64,000 nucleotides of DNA, from assembly GCA_951799445.1 (NCBI GenBank), contig OX637293.1:4092001-4156000 (forward strand). Reading direction: 5' to 3'. Both the position numbers and the translations under genes were made by a program. Under the pieces are notes generated by a model that searched no databases, was not told the DNA's origin, and saw nothing but the letters and a program-made list of their open reading frames with translations. The stretch's first letter is position 1; each line of letters opens with the position of its first letter. Positions 46,926 to 57,838 of this stretch are shown piece after piece. Origin of the DNA: Pseudisothecium myosuroides (Eukaryota; Streptophyta; Bryopsida; Hypnales; Lembophyllaceae).

Positions 46926-47171
46926 TTAGAGTTATTCGTAAAGTACCCAAAACCGGGGTTTAAACCCCGCAGTTTTGTGAAAAAGCAGGTTTTGGGCAGA
47001 AAGTCAATACAAAAGTGGGTATCAAACTTTCTTAAGCATCCAAATCGACCAAAAAGAAGTTTGGTCCGGACTTTGCGTGCGGTTTAGTGGTCGCCTGTGG
47101 GGTCGTCCATCGGAGAAAATTTGTCGGAAAAAGTCCCCTCCAAACTGGGGGGACTTTACGAATAACTCTAA
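46926..47171. mobile_element. MITE with 19-bp inverted ends TTAGAGTTATTCGTAAAGT
   Basis: The left end TTAGAGTTATTCGTAAAGT is exactly mirrored at the right end (ACTTTACGAATAACTCTAA). TA flanks both sides (TA at 46,924-46,925 and 47,172-47,173), consistent with a Tc1/mariner-type 2-bp target. The interior is GC-richer and contains the palindrome GGGGTTTAAACCCC. A related orphan end occurs at 14,426. Confidence 0.7.
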
Positions 47172-47174
47172 TAA

Positions 47175-48204
47175 CCAGACGGATTAAATTTCTTTATCCC
47201 TATGACCAGTGTCAAAATGTAACAAACAGATTTCAAACGACGACATGGTCATAGGCTCCGCACTGTTTAAAATGCTCGTAAGATCGTGCTAAGGAGTCTT
47301 CTACTGTACCATGTTGTCCAGCCGTTGTTGTCCCAGTTTTTGAAGTTTTTGTGCAGGTTGGTTGTGGGATTATTGAAGGTGGTAACAGAGCGTTCTGAGT
47401 GCCGTTCATTTGCGCTGTCGCAATGTTGCAATGCTGGACTCTGCGATCCGGTCGAAACGTCTGAGGTTTCTGTTTGAATCATTTAGTCGTCCAGTGTGGT
47501 TTTATGTGAAAGCTTTGAAATTGCAGGGAATGTCTGTGCGGAACTCTGGATATAATGAATTGACGCGATCGCGACTTGCTTCGCCGTATGTCGAAGAGTT
47601 TCCATGATTTCAAACAGTGCGGTTTTGATATCCAGTCAGTAGATTATCCTAGGGTTTTTGATTTCTAGTAATTAGCCCTAATTGTATGCCGTACGAACAA
47701 TTTGTTGCTAAGTATTCAGTTCGTGACCCAATGATGAGGGTTTGTAGAGGTAATTTTATGAGTCGAATGAGTGATTAGTTCGTTTAGTTTTGGAAGCTTA
47801 CTACAATCGTTAGTCTCGTTCTGAAAAAAAATAGAAGCATTTGTTTTTTGAGGAACTCCGCAGCGTGTTCAATGGAAGAGCTGACTGTTTGGTAGGCACA
47901 ATGAGATTTTGTGTCGTGTCTCTTTTGGTTTGAAGGAGGCTGCAGTATACTCCATTCTTGGGAAGTGTTGTCATGTGACCGATAGTTTCCCTGGCTATGG
48001 TACTTTCGATCGTGGATTCTTGAAGGGGTTTAAAATTTGTGTCGTGTGCAACAGATGTGAAGGAGGTGGAAATAGAGACCAAAATACGTAAGTATTGTGA
48101 AAGCAGCTTTGCAATGCAATCCAATTTGAGTTCAGCATGTCGATTTCATCCAACCTTCGTCGTCGTATGGAGAGTATCCGTGATTCAGAGATTGACAATG
48201 AACA
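47175..48204. other. Gene-like composition, no supported gene
   Basis: The base composition is closer to genic DNA than its surroundings and short frames exist on both strands, but none carries a recognisable domain. It may be downstream flank of the 49,169-51,403 gene or remains of another gene. Confidence 0.3.
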
Positions 48205-48325
48205 CTTCTTAGACATGGAGGTTATTTTACAATGTGTTGGCACATGTTTGTGATGATTAGGAAAAAAAATTCTACTAGAAAGAAGGGAAGAGAGTACTTG
48301 TAGTATCATGACAAAGAGATTTGGA
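48205..48325 (-). pseudogene. 3' end remnant of an AP2-like gene copy
   Basis: About 115 bases align with 11,083-11,200. On the minus strand the last codons read Q-I-S-L-S-stop, against Q-M-S-L-S-stop in the AP2-like frame, followed by shared 3' flank ('tttgtcatgatactacaagtact' and 'catcacaaacatgtgcc'). Upstream similarity to the domain itself was not found. Confidence 0.5.
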
Positions 48326-48548
48326 ATACGAGATCAAGCATGACAGTTGAATTTGATGTGCTTTGACAATATGCTCACATATTCTAATCTCTGTTTTCAT
48401 TGCTAGTCTATACCTGCCATACTACACAAGAAGTTTTTAGAGCCATTCCTGGCTCATCTTTTCGCTACAACTGCTTGAGTACTCTATTTGCAAAGGGTTC
48501 AGAATTAGCACAGCACAAGTTCCTGACACATGGCTGGCTTCATGCAGG

Positions 48549-49039
48549 GACTTGGTTTGCAAACCCATGCTGTGGAGTTGTCACCTGAGCGATGAGGCCT
48601 ACTTAGTCTTTCCTCCATACACCTCCTCATACACCAGCCACGATTCAGGTTCTAGGGATATATTAAATTTGGAGAAGATGGGAGAGTCCAGCGATGGTGT
48701 CAACGAGACTGCTCTTCGAGTCCAATTCTCAAATGAGTCCGTGCTCCTATTCTCAAAGTGGTTTGCTCCATGCAGTGACTTGGTTTGCAAGCCCATGATC
48801 TGAAGTTGTCGCTGGAGCTTGCATTGGAGTGAAGAGGACGAGACAAGCACCTCCTCAAATACTTCCTCAGACACCACCCATGTTTCAGGTTCCAGGGATA
48901 TATTGAATTTGCAGAGGACTGGCGAGTTCCGTGACTGTATCGGCAAGACTGCTCTCGGGGTCGCATGCTCAAATGAGTCCGTGCTGCTATTATCAGAATC
49001 TTCCCCAGATCCATCGTCACTGTCACATCTCGACACGAT
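48549..49039 (-). pseudogene. Tandem partial copies of a segment of the adjacent gene
   Basis: An open stretch of about 147 codons on the minus strand has no ATG. It contains two head-to-tail copies, 240 bases apart, of a segment of the 744-codon gene next door. Each reads STDSFE, then P-R-A, a Ser-rich stretch, then 'PE-W-V-EEV'. The matching part of the gene (about 49,490-49,720) reads STDSFEYRTPRA and ATWVVSEEV. The frame is open through both copies to TGA/TAG near 48,599. Similarity continues to 48,549 as non-coding sequence. It could be an extra exon set of the same gene or a pseudogenised duplication. Confidence 0.5.
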
Positions 49040-49168
49040 TCATTGTGAGCATTTGTTATTTCTTCACGATGAGAACTTTCTAATTGGAAGACAAGAACTG
49101 GAATACGGAGCTTCAGCTAGATGATGATACTTCAGTATTAACAGGATTACCTGTTGCATACCCTTCCA

Positions 49169-51403
49169 TTACCTTGAAATTGCTTTGCCTATGATGATCG
49201 CGCTTCCTCTTCGACGCAGATATATTGGAAACGATTTGCCAGAGGATCCTACTCCAGCCTTGGACTCCTCCTGAAGCTCTTTGCTCATCTCTTCGGAGCC
49301 GAACTTTGACGTTTCTGAAAGTGCGGTTGCAGGTAGTGTTGCGAGATCTTCACCTTTGGAACCATAATCTGGGGAATATACGTGACACTCATCGGGGGCA
49401 TCTGTGAGTAATCTTGTGGCCGTGACACTAATCTGTCCGAAAGGAATACTGGGGCTCGGTATTGCGGTGGTCTCTTCATCCAACATGAATGAGCTTCGCG
49501 GCGACTCGTGGCTCTGCTGTCGCTGGAGCTTGCGCTGGAACATGGAGGACGACTTAAGCACCTCCTCAGACACCACCCATGTTGCAGGTTTTGGGGATGT
49601 ATTTAAACTGCGGAGGACTGGAGAGCTCATTGACGGTGTTGACGAGCCCGCTCTAGGAGTTCTGTACTCAAATGAGTCCGTGCTGCTATGCTCAATATCT
49701 TCGCCAGATTCATCGCCTCTGTCTTGGTTACCAGCATCGCCCTGAGTGAACATCCCTTGAGCTCGATTTGGCCATAGAGAGGAGGATTTCAGCTCTTCCA
49801 ACCACAGTGGCGAATTGCTTGGGACCTTGGGTATGGCAATGTGCAATCTAGATTGATTATGCAGCGGACTCTGTGGGAGACTTGAAGTTGGCGGCCTGGG
49901 AGGTGGTTGATTCGGCTCCAATCGCTCTTCAAAAAAATCCATTCGAAGGGGAGAAGGCTTAGCAGTTGGAGTAGCATAGGCCGAGGGCGATCTCCCTCTT
50001 TCAACTTCAGCCTTCGGGTTATCAAGGCCGCAGCTGTTGATGACGGGAAAATCTGAACTTCCACATGAGGACCGTGGCGTTGGCAAAACCATCTTACTAG
50101 CGGCTGAGTCCAGAAGGACAACATTTTGGCCAGTAGACCTGCGTGAGTGATTCGAAGATGATGAACAGTCGCTACGACTTGAGGGAAGGCTCCGGACTAG
50201 CGAGCTGCAACTTCCTCGGCGCTTGATGTCTTCTTCCCGGTCAATCTTTTCAGACCTCTTATTTGCAAACTCCTCAGGTTCCTGCTCGTTCACCGTCAGT
50301 AAAGCCGCGAGAGGATCCAGCTTTTCCCTAATCTGATCACTTGATTTCCATGAAAATGAGGATTGACGTGATTTCCTTGTCGGCGGGAGACGTAATTCCC
50401 TGTCTGGAGATTCGCTTACAGAATGCGCACCAGCGACTTCACCCTCATAATCCGCGAAGGTATGTCTCTCATCGGACTTGTTTGTAAAATCGTCACTGCC
50501 AGGTCTGATCTGTTGGAGCTTCCCACTTCTGCGAGAATTGGAGACGGGGGCCCTCGTTGTTGACAAATGTTCAGAGATCCTGACTTCGCCACCATCTTCT
50601 TCAGTGAATTCATGGCCTCCATCAACAGCTTCTGCTTGATTATATTCGTCAGATTCATCAGATTCAGAAGGCAACAAAGCTATCAGCATGGATGCCATAT
50701 TAAATCGACTGCTTGGCACCTGTAACTGCTTCTCAGCTCCAGTTATGGATGAATCTCGCATTTTTCCATGTCCATGACGGGGTGATGAGAGAGGAGATCC
50801 CGAGGAGGGCGATGATCGGGGAGTGGCATAATGTTCTTCCCCATCTGAATCTTCTACAGCGTCCAATCCTCTGCCCCTGTGATGATCAATGTGCGACGAA
50901 GATGCTTTCCTTCCAACCGGCAAGCACTGTCCGAAACAGGATGGACTCTTCTGGGACTCCACAAGCACTCGCCTCGTGATTCTCGAGCCAAATCTATGGG
51001 CAGATAAAGGATTGAAAAAGCTCCCTGTGTCTTCAACACAATCCGCGTCCTTGCGGGGTTTTTGTTGCTTTCGGCTTTTGAACAATGTCTTCTTCGAAGA
51101 GCCAGGGAACTTCAGCTTGAACGGTCTCCTCTCCTTGGGAGATGAGTCGATTCCACCCTCTTCATTCAGCAAATCGGGGCGCTGTACTGACCTGGAAATT
51201 GGGAGGAAGAATCCATCCTTTGGTCGTCTTCCAGGAGGAAGCGGTAACGAGGGCGCTTCAATGATCTCACGCTCTGCAGCTGCAGATCTCCCGGGTGCAG
51301 TCTCCCAATCGAACGGCACCGTAGCGGGAATATAATCCGTCTCTGTCGATGCTGTAGAGACCCGCGCCAGAGACTGGCTCCTATCGAAGTAATTCTTTCC
51401 CAT
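49169..51403 (-). CDS. 744-residue plant protein, VPF-W-E--PG (DUF688-like) family
   Basis: A single uninterrupted frame runs from ATG 51,403. Residues 29-38 are VPFDWETAPG, and 51-61 are PSLPLPPGRRP. These two motifs mark a plant family of hydroxyproline/serine-rich proteins of unknown function (DUF688-like, VPFxWExxPGxP). The rest is Ser/Pro/Arg-rich and predicted disordered, with a basic patch (KFPGSSKKTLFKSRKQQKPRK, about residues 94-114). Short conserved islands include SRFNMASMLIALLPS, SPLWLEELKSSSLWPNRAQG and ATWVVSEEV. The C-terminus ends RRRGSAIIIGKAISR. There is no signal peptide or membrane segment. The stop codon overlaps a good splice donor (AAG|GTAATG at the end), so a further exon is possible. 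It is the only clearly intact cellular gene in the window. Function is unknown. Confidence 0.75.
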   Translation of the reverse strand: MGKNYFDRSQSLARVSTASTETDYIPATVPFDWETAPGRSAAAEREIIEAPSLPLPPGRRPKDGFFLPISRSVQRPDLLNEEGGIDSSPKERRPFKLKFPGSSKKTLFKSRKQQKPRKDADCVEDTGSFFNPLSAHRFGSRITRRVLVESQKSPSCFGQCLPVGRKASSSHIDHHRGRGLDAVEDSDGEEHYATPRSSPSSGSPLSSPRHGHGKMRDSSITGAEKQLQVPSSRFNMASMLIALLPSESDESDEYNQAEAVDGGHEFTEEDGGEVRISEHLSTTRAPVSNSRRSGKLQQIRPGSDDFTNKSDERHTFADYEGEVAGAHSVSESPDRELRLPPTRKSRQSSFSWKSSDQIREKLDPLAALLTVNEQEPEEFANKRSEKIDREEDIKRRGSCSSLVRSLPSSRSDCSSSSNHSRRSTGQNVVLLDSAASKMVLPTPRSSCGSSDFPVINSCGLDNPKAEVERGRSPSAYATPTAKPSPLRMDFFEERLEPNQPPPRPPTSSLPQSPLHNQSRLHIAIPKVPSNSPLWLEELKSSSLWPNRAQGMFTQGDAGNQDRGDESGEDIEHSSTDSFEYRTPRAGSSTPSMSSPVLRSLNTSPKPATWVVSEEVLKSSSMFQRKLQRQQSHESPRSSFMLDEETTAIPSPSIPFGQISVTATRLLTDAPDECHVYSPDYGSKGEDLATLPATALSETSKFGSEEMSKELQEESKAGVGSSGKSFPIYLRRRGSAIIIGKAISR

Positions 51404-53107
51404 GTCTTGCGCCTAATTGAAGGTAACGTCGTCACTCCAGAAGGTGCAGTTAATGGTCGTAACCCATCTCTTTTCCGTTCCATGTGCACTGCGTGACAAG
51501 CAAGCAGAGGAACATCCTACTGAAGGTCGCAGGGACTAGCGAAATTATCAGGAGTGGATTCAATCAACGAGTACCTGGATCAATCCTATCCAAATTGCTG
51601 GATTTGTTCGGGAAGAAGTTTGTTCCCGCGCTCTGATTGAAGGAGAAAAGCAACTCCCATTGCAAACTATGTCATCGGTACGCCCTAAACCCTCCCAGGG
51701 TTTTGCTTTTCAACTTGGACTGACTTACGAAGATCTGCAGAGAAGGAATCGTTGCGTCAGGTTGATACCGATGTCCAGAAGCCCTAAGAGCTAATCTATA
51801 TCAACGAATTGGATATTCACAAAAAGAGAGACGCGAAAAGAGAAATCTGACCAGCTGTACTGAGGGCAGGATATTTGCAATTCAGAAGTAAAACCATCAA
51901 CCAAATAAACCCAGCATGTGCAGCAGATTTTCTTACGGGATCATTACGCACTTATAACGTCTTGTGCAGTTGCGACGAACTCCAGTTGCTGCAACTTTTT
52001 CTACACGAAAAAATCTGTCCCGAGTTGTGATTCTCGCAAATTCTACTATCGCTCACGCTCTCAAGTTAACCTAATGAATTGGACATACGAAACCTGCAGA
52101 GCTTTATATGAGTTGATCGGCCCTACTCTCGAGAACAACCTCCTTACCAAATTCCGGGCGTCACACGTGAAGTTAATTTGTAAGAACTTCGAACACACAA
52201 TGCAGCAGTGAATGATCCAATCTATGGCTGTAGCGAAACCTCTTGAGGTTTGGAGGACGTTCAAGGCCGCATTTCGTTGTTGGCGTGGGCTGGAGAAAAT
52301 GGTTTGGAGGCAAGGAATTCATTTCAACGTGAAACTTTGCAGATGGAGGCGATTTTAAGCCAGCGATGGTAATGAAAGATGAGCTGGAAATCTGATGACT
52401 TCGTTCCCTGGTTTTGCGGGGATGTCCATTTCAACTTCGATGTTTTACAAGCAATTACAGTAAGTAAGCTGGATGGCATTGAATGAATTACCGGTACTGT
52501 CTTAATCAATCTATGCCAACACATGAACAGGGTATCCTTAGAAATCCGTTTTGTGCTACGCCCAGAAGGATCGCTGTAGCTTTCAACTCGGAGGGAGGCA
52601 CCTTCTTGGTCAGAGACTTGTATTTTGTTGTTTCATTTGTTTGACTTTTATTTATTGCAGGAACTATGGGTTTGGGGTCTCTATTCATTGAGTGGATCTT
52701 GTGTAATGGAACTCATTTCACACCTTATGCACCGGGAACCCATTCACACGTTATTTCAATGCATAAGAAGTCCAATGCACACCTTGTTTGCAATGGACTC
52801 AATTCGAGCCTTCTGTTCAATGCTGTCGAACGCTGGATGCTTTTTGATATAGAGGTGCAATATGTACTACCAAATTACAATAATTTTCACCTTGGACTAT
52901 GTAATGCATGTTGCAACATATTACATATTTTCTTTTGATGTAAGAGAATTCTGTGATTTCCATAACATAATTGAAAATTAAGATCTTGTTGGGCGTAAAA
53001 TATGACACATGGAAAATCATTCGTATACATCACAAAATACAACCCTCTCGATACTCTCAACGGTACAAGTCAAAAATATTAATATTAGGAACACAGACTC
53101 TTTTTGC
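51404..53107. other. Upstream region of the 744-residue gene; possible exon fragments
   Basis: The first few hundred bases should hold the 5' leader and promoter of the minus-strand gene, but no clear TATA box was identified. A plus-strand frame at 52,666-52,938 follows an acceptor-like TTTATTGCAG and has protein-like composition (LFIEWILCNGTHFTPYAPG). I could not assign it or link it to other exons. Confidence 0.35.
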
Positions 53108-53111
53108 TTAA

Positions 53112-54025
53112 TCCTTAAAGTTCTATGACTACATTTTCACCCCAAACGCTCCAAAACTGCAATTTCTAGTACAAGTACCAAATTTTGGAAGAAAAAAAAA
53201 ATGGACATATGTAATTGTAGGATCTTGTAGTATATTGACTTGAGAACACGTGGTAAAAATTTCAAAATTTCCACCGCACGGATTGCTAGATATAAGCATT
53301 CAAATTCATTGAAATCATTTTTTTGGCCCTACAAAAAACAGGGCAATTGCACTTCACAAGCACTTCACAAGTTCAGGCTTTTATATGAAAAAAATGTACA
53401 AAATGGTGGTGCTTCTTTGGATTCTTTTTCCTAGACAAGTTGGCTACAAGCTTGAAAATTTTCAAATCACTTGGAATTGTTCAAGATATAGAAAAAAAAT
53501 AGTAAATAGAAAGAAGTAGAGAATGATTCAAAATACTAAATTGTTAAGAATTTAATTATGGAATTGAAAAATGTCAATCCCAATGGTTGTAATGTTGTAA
53601 TGGACAATCTACATCCTATGATTTTATTTTTTTCCAAAAATATTGAAAATTGAGTTAAATAAACAACTTCACAGTTTATTTTAGAGTAGAGAATTTGTGA
53701 TGCCCGCAAACTAAAACTCTTCAAACTTTTGACTCAATGATTGAATTGAAATTATTCAAAGCTTTCTACATATATATAAATCTAGAAGACCAATTTCAAT
53801 TTTTTATTATTTGCCCTTACTACCCATTTACAAAAAAATGTAACATATTAGGCCATAACTTTTGACTCATATTTCCAAATGTCATGAAATTTAGTGCACA
53901 TGAAAGTGATATTTCTCGTCCACTCCTTCTATTAAAATTTCAACCTAAAATATGCAAATCCTCATTCACACCAACATGCCCAAAAAATTTATGTTTCCAA
54001 AAAACACATGCTAGTCCTTTAGGGG
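53112..54025 (+). mobile_element. TTAA-type DNA element, CCCCTAAAGG group, first of a tandem pair
   Basis: The left edge is TTAA (53,108-53,111) plus the degenerate end TCCTTAAAGTTC. The right end is GTCCTTTAGGGG followed by TTAG (54,026-54,029). It is 914 bp, non-coding and co-linear with the next copy ('ctatgactac-ttttcacc', 'gtaggatcttgtagta'). Confidence 0.7.
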
Positions 54026-54029
54026 TTAG

Positions 54030-54951
54030 CCCCTAAAGTTCCATGACTATGTTTTCACCGAAAACACTCAAAAATGCCATTTTTAGTACAAGTACCAAAT
54101 TCTTGAAAAAAAAACTTTTTTGACACATGTAACCGTAGGATTTTGTAGTAAACTACTTTTAGAAGATGTGGAAAAAAATTCAGAATTTTCCACCATTCGG
54201 ATTGGAAGATATTAGCATTTGAATTGGCAAAAATCCTTTTTTTGTCCCTGCGAAAAACAGGGCAGCTGCACCTCACAAGGTCACATTTGTATGAAAAAAT
54301 GTCCAAAATGGTGGTGATTCTTTGAATTCTTTTTTCTAAACAAGTTGGCTACATGCTTAAAAAATTTCAAATCATTTGGAATTGTACAACATATACAAAA
54401 AAATAGTAAGTAGAAAGAAGTAGAGAATGATCCAAAATACTAAATTGTTAAGAATTTAATTATGGAATTGAAAAATGTCAATCCCAATGCTTGTAATGTT
54501 TTAATAAACAGCCTACATCCTATGAATTTTTTTTTCCAAAAAATATTAAAAATTGAGTTAAATAAACAATTTCAAAGTTTATTTCAAAGTAGAGAATCCA
54601 TAACTACCTGCAAACTAAAAACCTTCATAACTTTTGATTCATTGGTCTAAATGGAATGATTAAAAGCTTTCCACATATATATAACTCTAGAAAATCAATT
54701 TCAAATTTTTATTTTTGAAAAAGGTGTTTTTTTCTGATCTGCCCGGACTGCCCAGTTACGAAAAAAAATAACATATTTGGCCATAACTTTTGACTCCTAT
54801 TTCCAAATGTCATGAAATTTAGTGCATATGAAAGATATTCCTTGTGCCCACCTTCTATTAAAATTTCAGCTTAAAATATGGAAATCTCTAGTCACACGTA
54901 CCTACCCAAAATTTCTATATAACCAAAAAACACAAGCCGGTCCTTTAGGGG
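54030..54951 (+). mobile_element. TTAA-type DNA element, CCCCTAAAGG group, second of a tandem pair
   Basis: The left end CCCCTAAAGTTCC immediately follows the TTAG shared with the preceding copy. The right end GGTCCTTTAGGGG is followed by TTAA (54,952-54,955). It is 922 bp and non-coding. The two copies lie head to tail and are separated only by four bases. Confidence 0.75.
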
Positions 54952-54955
54952 TTAA

Positions 54956-56513
54956 GGGCTTGTTTCATTTTCAAAAGAAAAAAAGAACATTGACACCATG
55001 ACTAAAGGTTCTAATAAAAATCTCCTTTGAGTTTGCCTCTCTTCTAAAGTCGCAATTTGGGCCATTTTGGGGAATAAAGTAGGAAAAAAAATTGTATTAT
55101 GTGCCACTTTGTAGCCACTACGTACCAATAGTGAACATTCGAATATGTGAAATGTAAACTACGGATACATAATGGCACAAAGAGGTTGGCTTCTAAATTG
55201 AGACACAAATAAGGTAAACCAACCATCAACAACCTATTTCCGCGCCCCTACTTTTGGCTCCAATTCCACCACAAAACTCATCCAATTCCATTGATTTTCT
55301 AACAAAATTAGTGCATTTATGCCAACAAGGGGTGATGTGTCAATCCTTTATTGGTGATTACTTAAGTGCCATTAGATACATGAAAAGGCATTTATCAGTT
55401 GTTTATAGGACATTTATGATTCCACTCTATGAGTGATTTTGTAATTTCAAGGCACACCACTTTGAAAATTCATATAACTTACAATTTTAATTGTAAAATT
55501 ATAATTCCACTTGGGTTTAATTTGTGAAACAAGCGCACACCTTTGAAAAATATGTTCCCATGTTGAAATTGACCCCAAGATATTTAGATTGCAAATCAAG
55601 GTGGTAATAGGCTTATCTACCTTAGGGACTCCTATGACTTACTTTAGTGGGTGGCTGATATAAAGTAAGTTGCAAGAAAGTTTATTGTATTTTACATATG
55701 AAATATGAATTGGAGTTTGACACACTTTATTTTCTTCAAAAGCAAAATGTCATATCTAGGTCAAACAACGATACACTGATTGTTGTCCTATTACGGGTGT
55801 GCAGTATTTCAGCCTACACTAATTCAAATATATTCCAAATAGTGTAATAACTTTGTTAAATTAGTGTCATATACCCTATTAAGGGTACAAAATCAGTGTA
55901 CTTGCGAAAACATTCCATAGAGGAGCCGGACATCACTTCTTTTGAAATTCACCTTTCCCCTGCTGGTACAGTACTGTATGTTGTGGAAGCTTTAAATAAA
56001 CAAAGCACTTTTTCAGATTTAGTTACAAAATCAGATAATAAAAAAAAAATTAATAAAAAATTAACTAAGAGCATTTGTGATTCTCCTTCTACAGTGATTG
56101 TCTGTTAGAAAAAAGTATTTGAGATCAGGTGGCATTCCTTGATCAACTTCTTTGCCCTAAAAAATTATAAAATCTTAGCAGCACCCAATTCATGAAATTT
56201 CATTCTAAGGTGCGAAGGTGGGTACCCCCAAAACCGCCACTTTTTGTTGTTCAAATTTTCATATTTTCTTGTTGACACTTGAAAGGAGGTTCCAAGGCAC
56301 CAAAGAACATGGCATTTGGATATCATATGCAAAAGTTATGAAGGAATAAAGTTTGGTTCTAAAATAGTTTCTTCCGCATAGGTACATAATCGATTTTGGA
56401 GACTTACATAGGGTAAAGATGGCAATTTAGGGTTAATGGCACATTTGAAGGTGTCCACTTTAGTTGGTAGCAAGAATTGAGAACGTAATTCAAACCCATT
56501 GAGAATATTGGCC
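54956..56513. other. Intergenic DNA
   Basis: No gene is supported. Short frames at 55,254-55,436 and 55,896-56,108 have no recognisable features. Confidence 0.4.
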
Positions 56514-56517
56514 TTAA

Positions 56518-57834
56518 CCCCAAAGTGACATTCAATTTCTGGGGTTCAAAAACATCATTGCTTTGAAGCTTTATGGATCTAAATGTCTTCAAGTTATACA
56601 AATCTCAACCATACAATCTTATAGTGTACATGTTGTAGATGACATGTACAAAATTTGAAGTCATTTGGCCACATAGATTGCAAGATCATAATGTTTTAGT
56701 GTTGAAAATGGATGCTGAAATTTTCCCAAAAATACATTTGGAGGTGAAGTTTGATTTCTAAACCTACTCAAATGAAAAAACTTTAGACTACAAAAAGATT
56801 CAAAACTAGTATACAAACACATTGGTGAAAAAAAACTTCATTCAATTGAATCATTGTGTCTACAAAACGGCTTTGAAATGTCAAAAATCATCAAGAAAAA
56901 TTGCAAAAAACACATCTAAAGCTAAACCTCTTTCTACTAGAATGCTTCTCAGTCACTCATTAATTCTTGGATTAACATGAAATTTTAGCCACAAAAACTA
57001 GACTAGTATGCGCAACTTTTCCAAAAGAATTATTGAAAATGGACTCTGTATGAAGAAGAAACAAGCCGCCAAAGTTCACTACACTCCAAAAATGGTAGGA
57101 TTTTGAACTTCGAATTGCTCCCAAACATTCAAAACAACTTGGATTGACATGAAAACTTTACTAAAGAAGAATTTCGAGGCCTCCAAGAGACTGCGAGTTA
57201 TCAGGCCTTGGGAACTCTAGGAACGCCTTGGGAACAGTAATCTGACGTGGTCACAAGAGTGCCACGTCAGATTATAATTTTTTTTTTTTAAATTCAATAT
57301 TTTTTTTCAATATTTTTTAAATAAATAAATAATATTTTTTAATACTTTTATTTTTTTCTTATTTTTTTCTTATTCTAATATTCTGACTGTTCCCGACTGC
57401 GGGAACAGTCCTGAAACGGCCCTTTGCAGGCCTCAAATTTCTTCTAATGCCACAATAAGTATATATCAAGGAAAAAAAAATGCAACAAATTTTATTGAAA
57501 ATGAGCAATGGATGAAGGAGATACAAGGCCTCAAAGTTGCAGCCCTAAAATACAGTTTGGTGAACTCAAATTGAAGTTGTGAACTTCGATTGGCTTCCAA
57601 AAAATCAATACATCTTGGATTGATCTAAAATTTTTACCATACAAACTAGAAGGGAGAACTCAACTTTCCCAACACTGTCAACGCAGTCGGGAATTCAGAT
57701 ACTGTTCCCGACTGCGTTTAAATTCTAATATTCAAGTCTTATTGAATTTGGACCTTGAATGCAAAAGTTACAACACTTTGAACTGGACTTGAAACTTTGT
57801 GAGGACACTTTTTGTCCTCTTTGTCACTTTGGGG
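56518..57834 (+). mobile_element. TTAA-flanked DNA element, CCCCAAAGTGACA group, with nested insertions
   Basis: TTAA lies at 56,514-56,517 and 57,835-57,838, with perfect 13-base ends CCCCAAAGTGACA/TGTCACTTTGGGG. It is co-linear with 2,740-3,707. The extra length (1,317 against 968 bp) is explained by a 280-bp MITE at 57,165-57,444 and an insertion of about 60 bp near 57,673-57,735. Confidence 0.8.
57165..57444. mobile_element. 280-bp MITE nested in the TTAA element
   Basis: Ends are AGAAGAATTTCGAGGCCT on the left and (inward from the right) GAAGAAATTTGAGGCCTG. TAA flanks both sides (57,162-57,164 and 57,445-57,447), as in PIF/Harbinger (Tourist) MITEs. The interior has the inverted pair 'tctgacgtgg...ccacgtcaga' and 'gttcccgactgcgggaac'. 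The related element at 2,740-3,707 shows the site without it. Confidence 0.7.
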
Positions 57835-57838
57835 TTAA

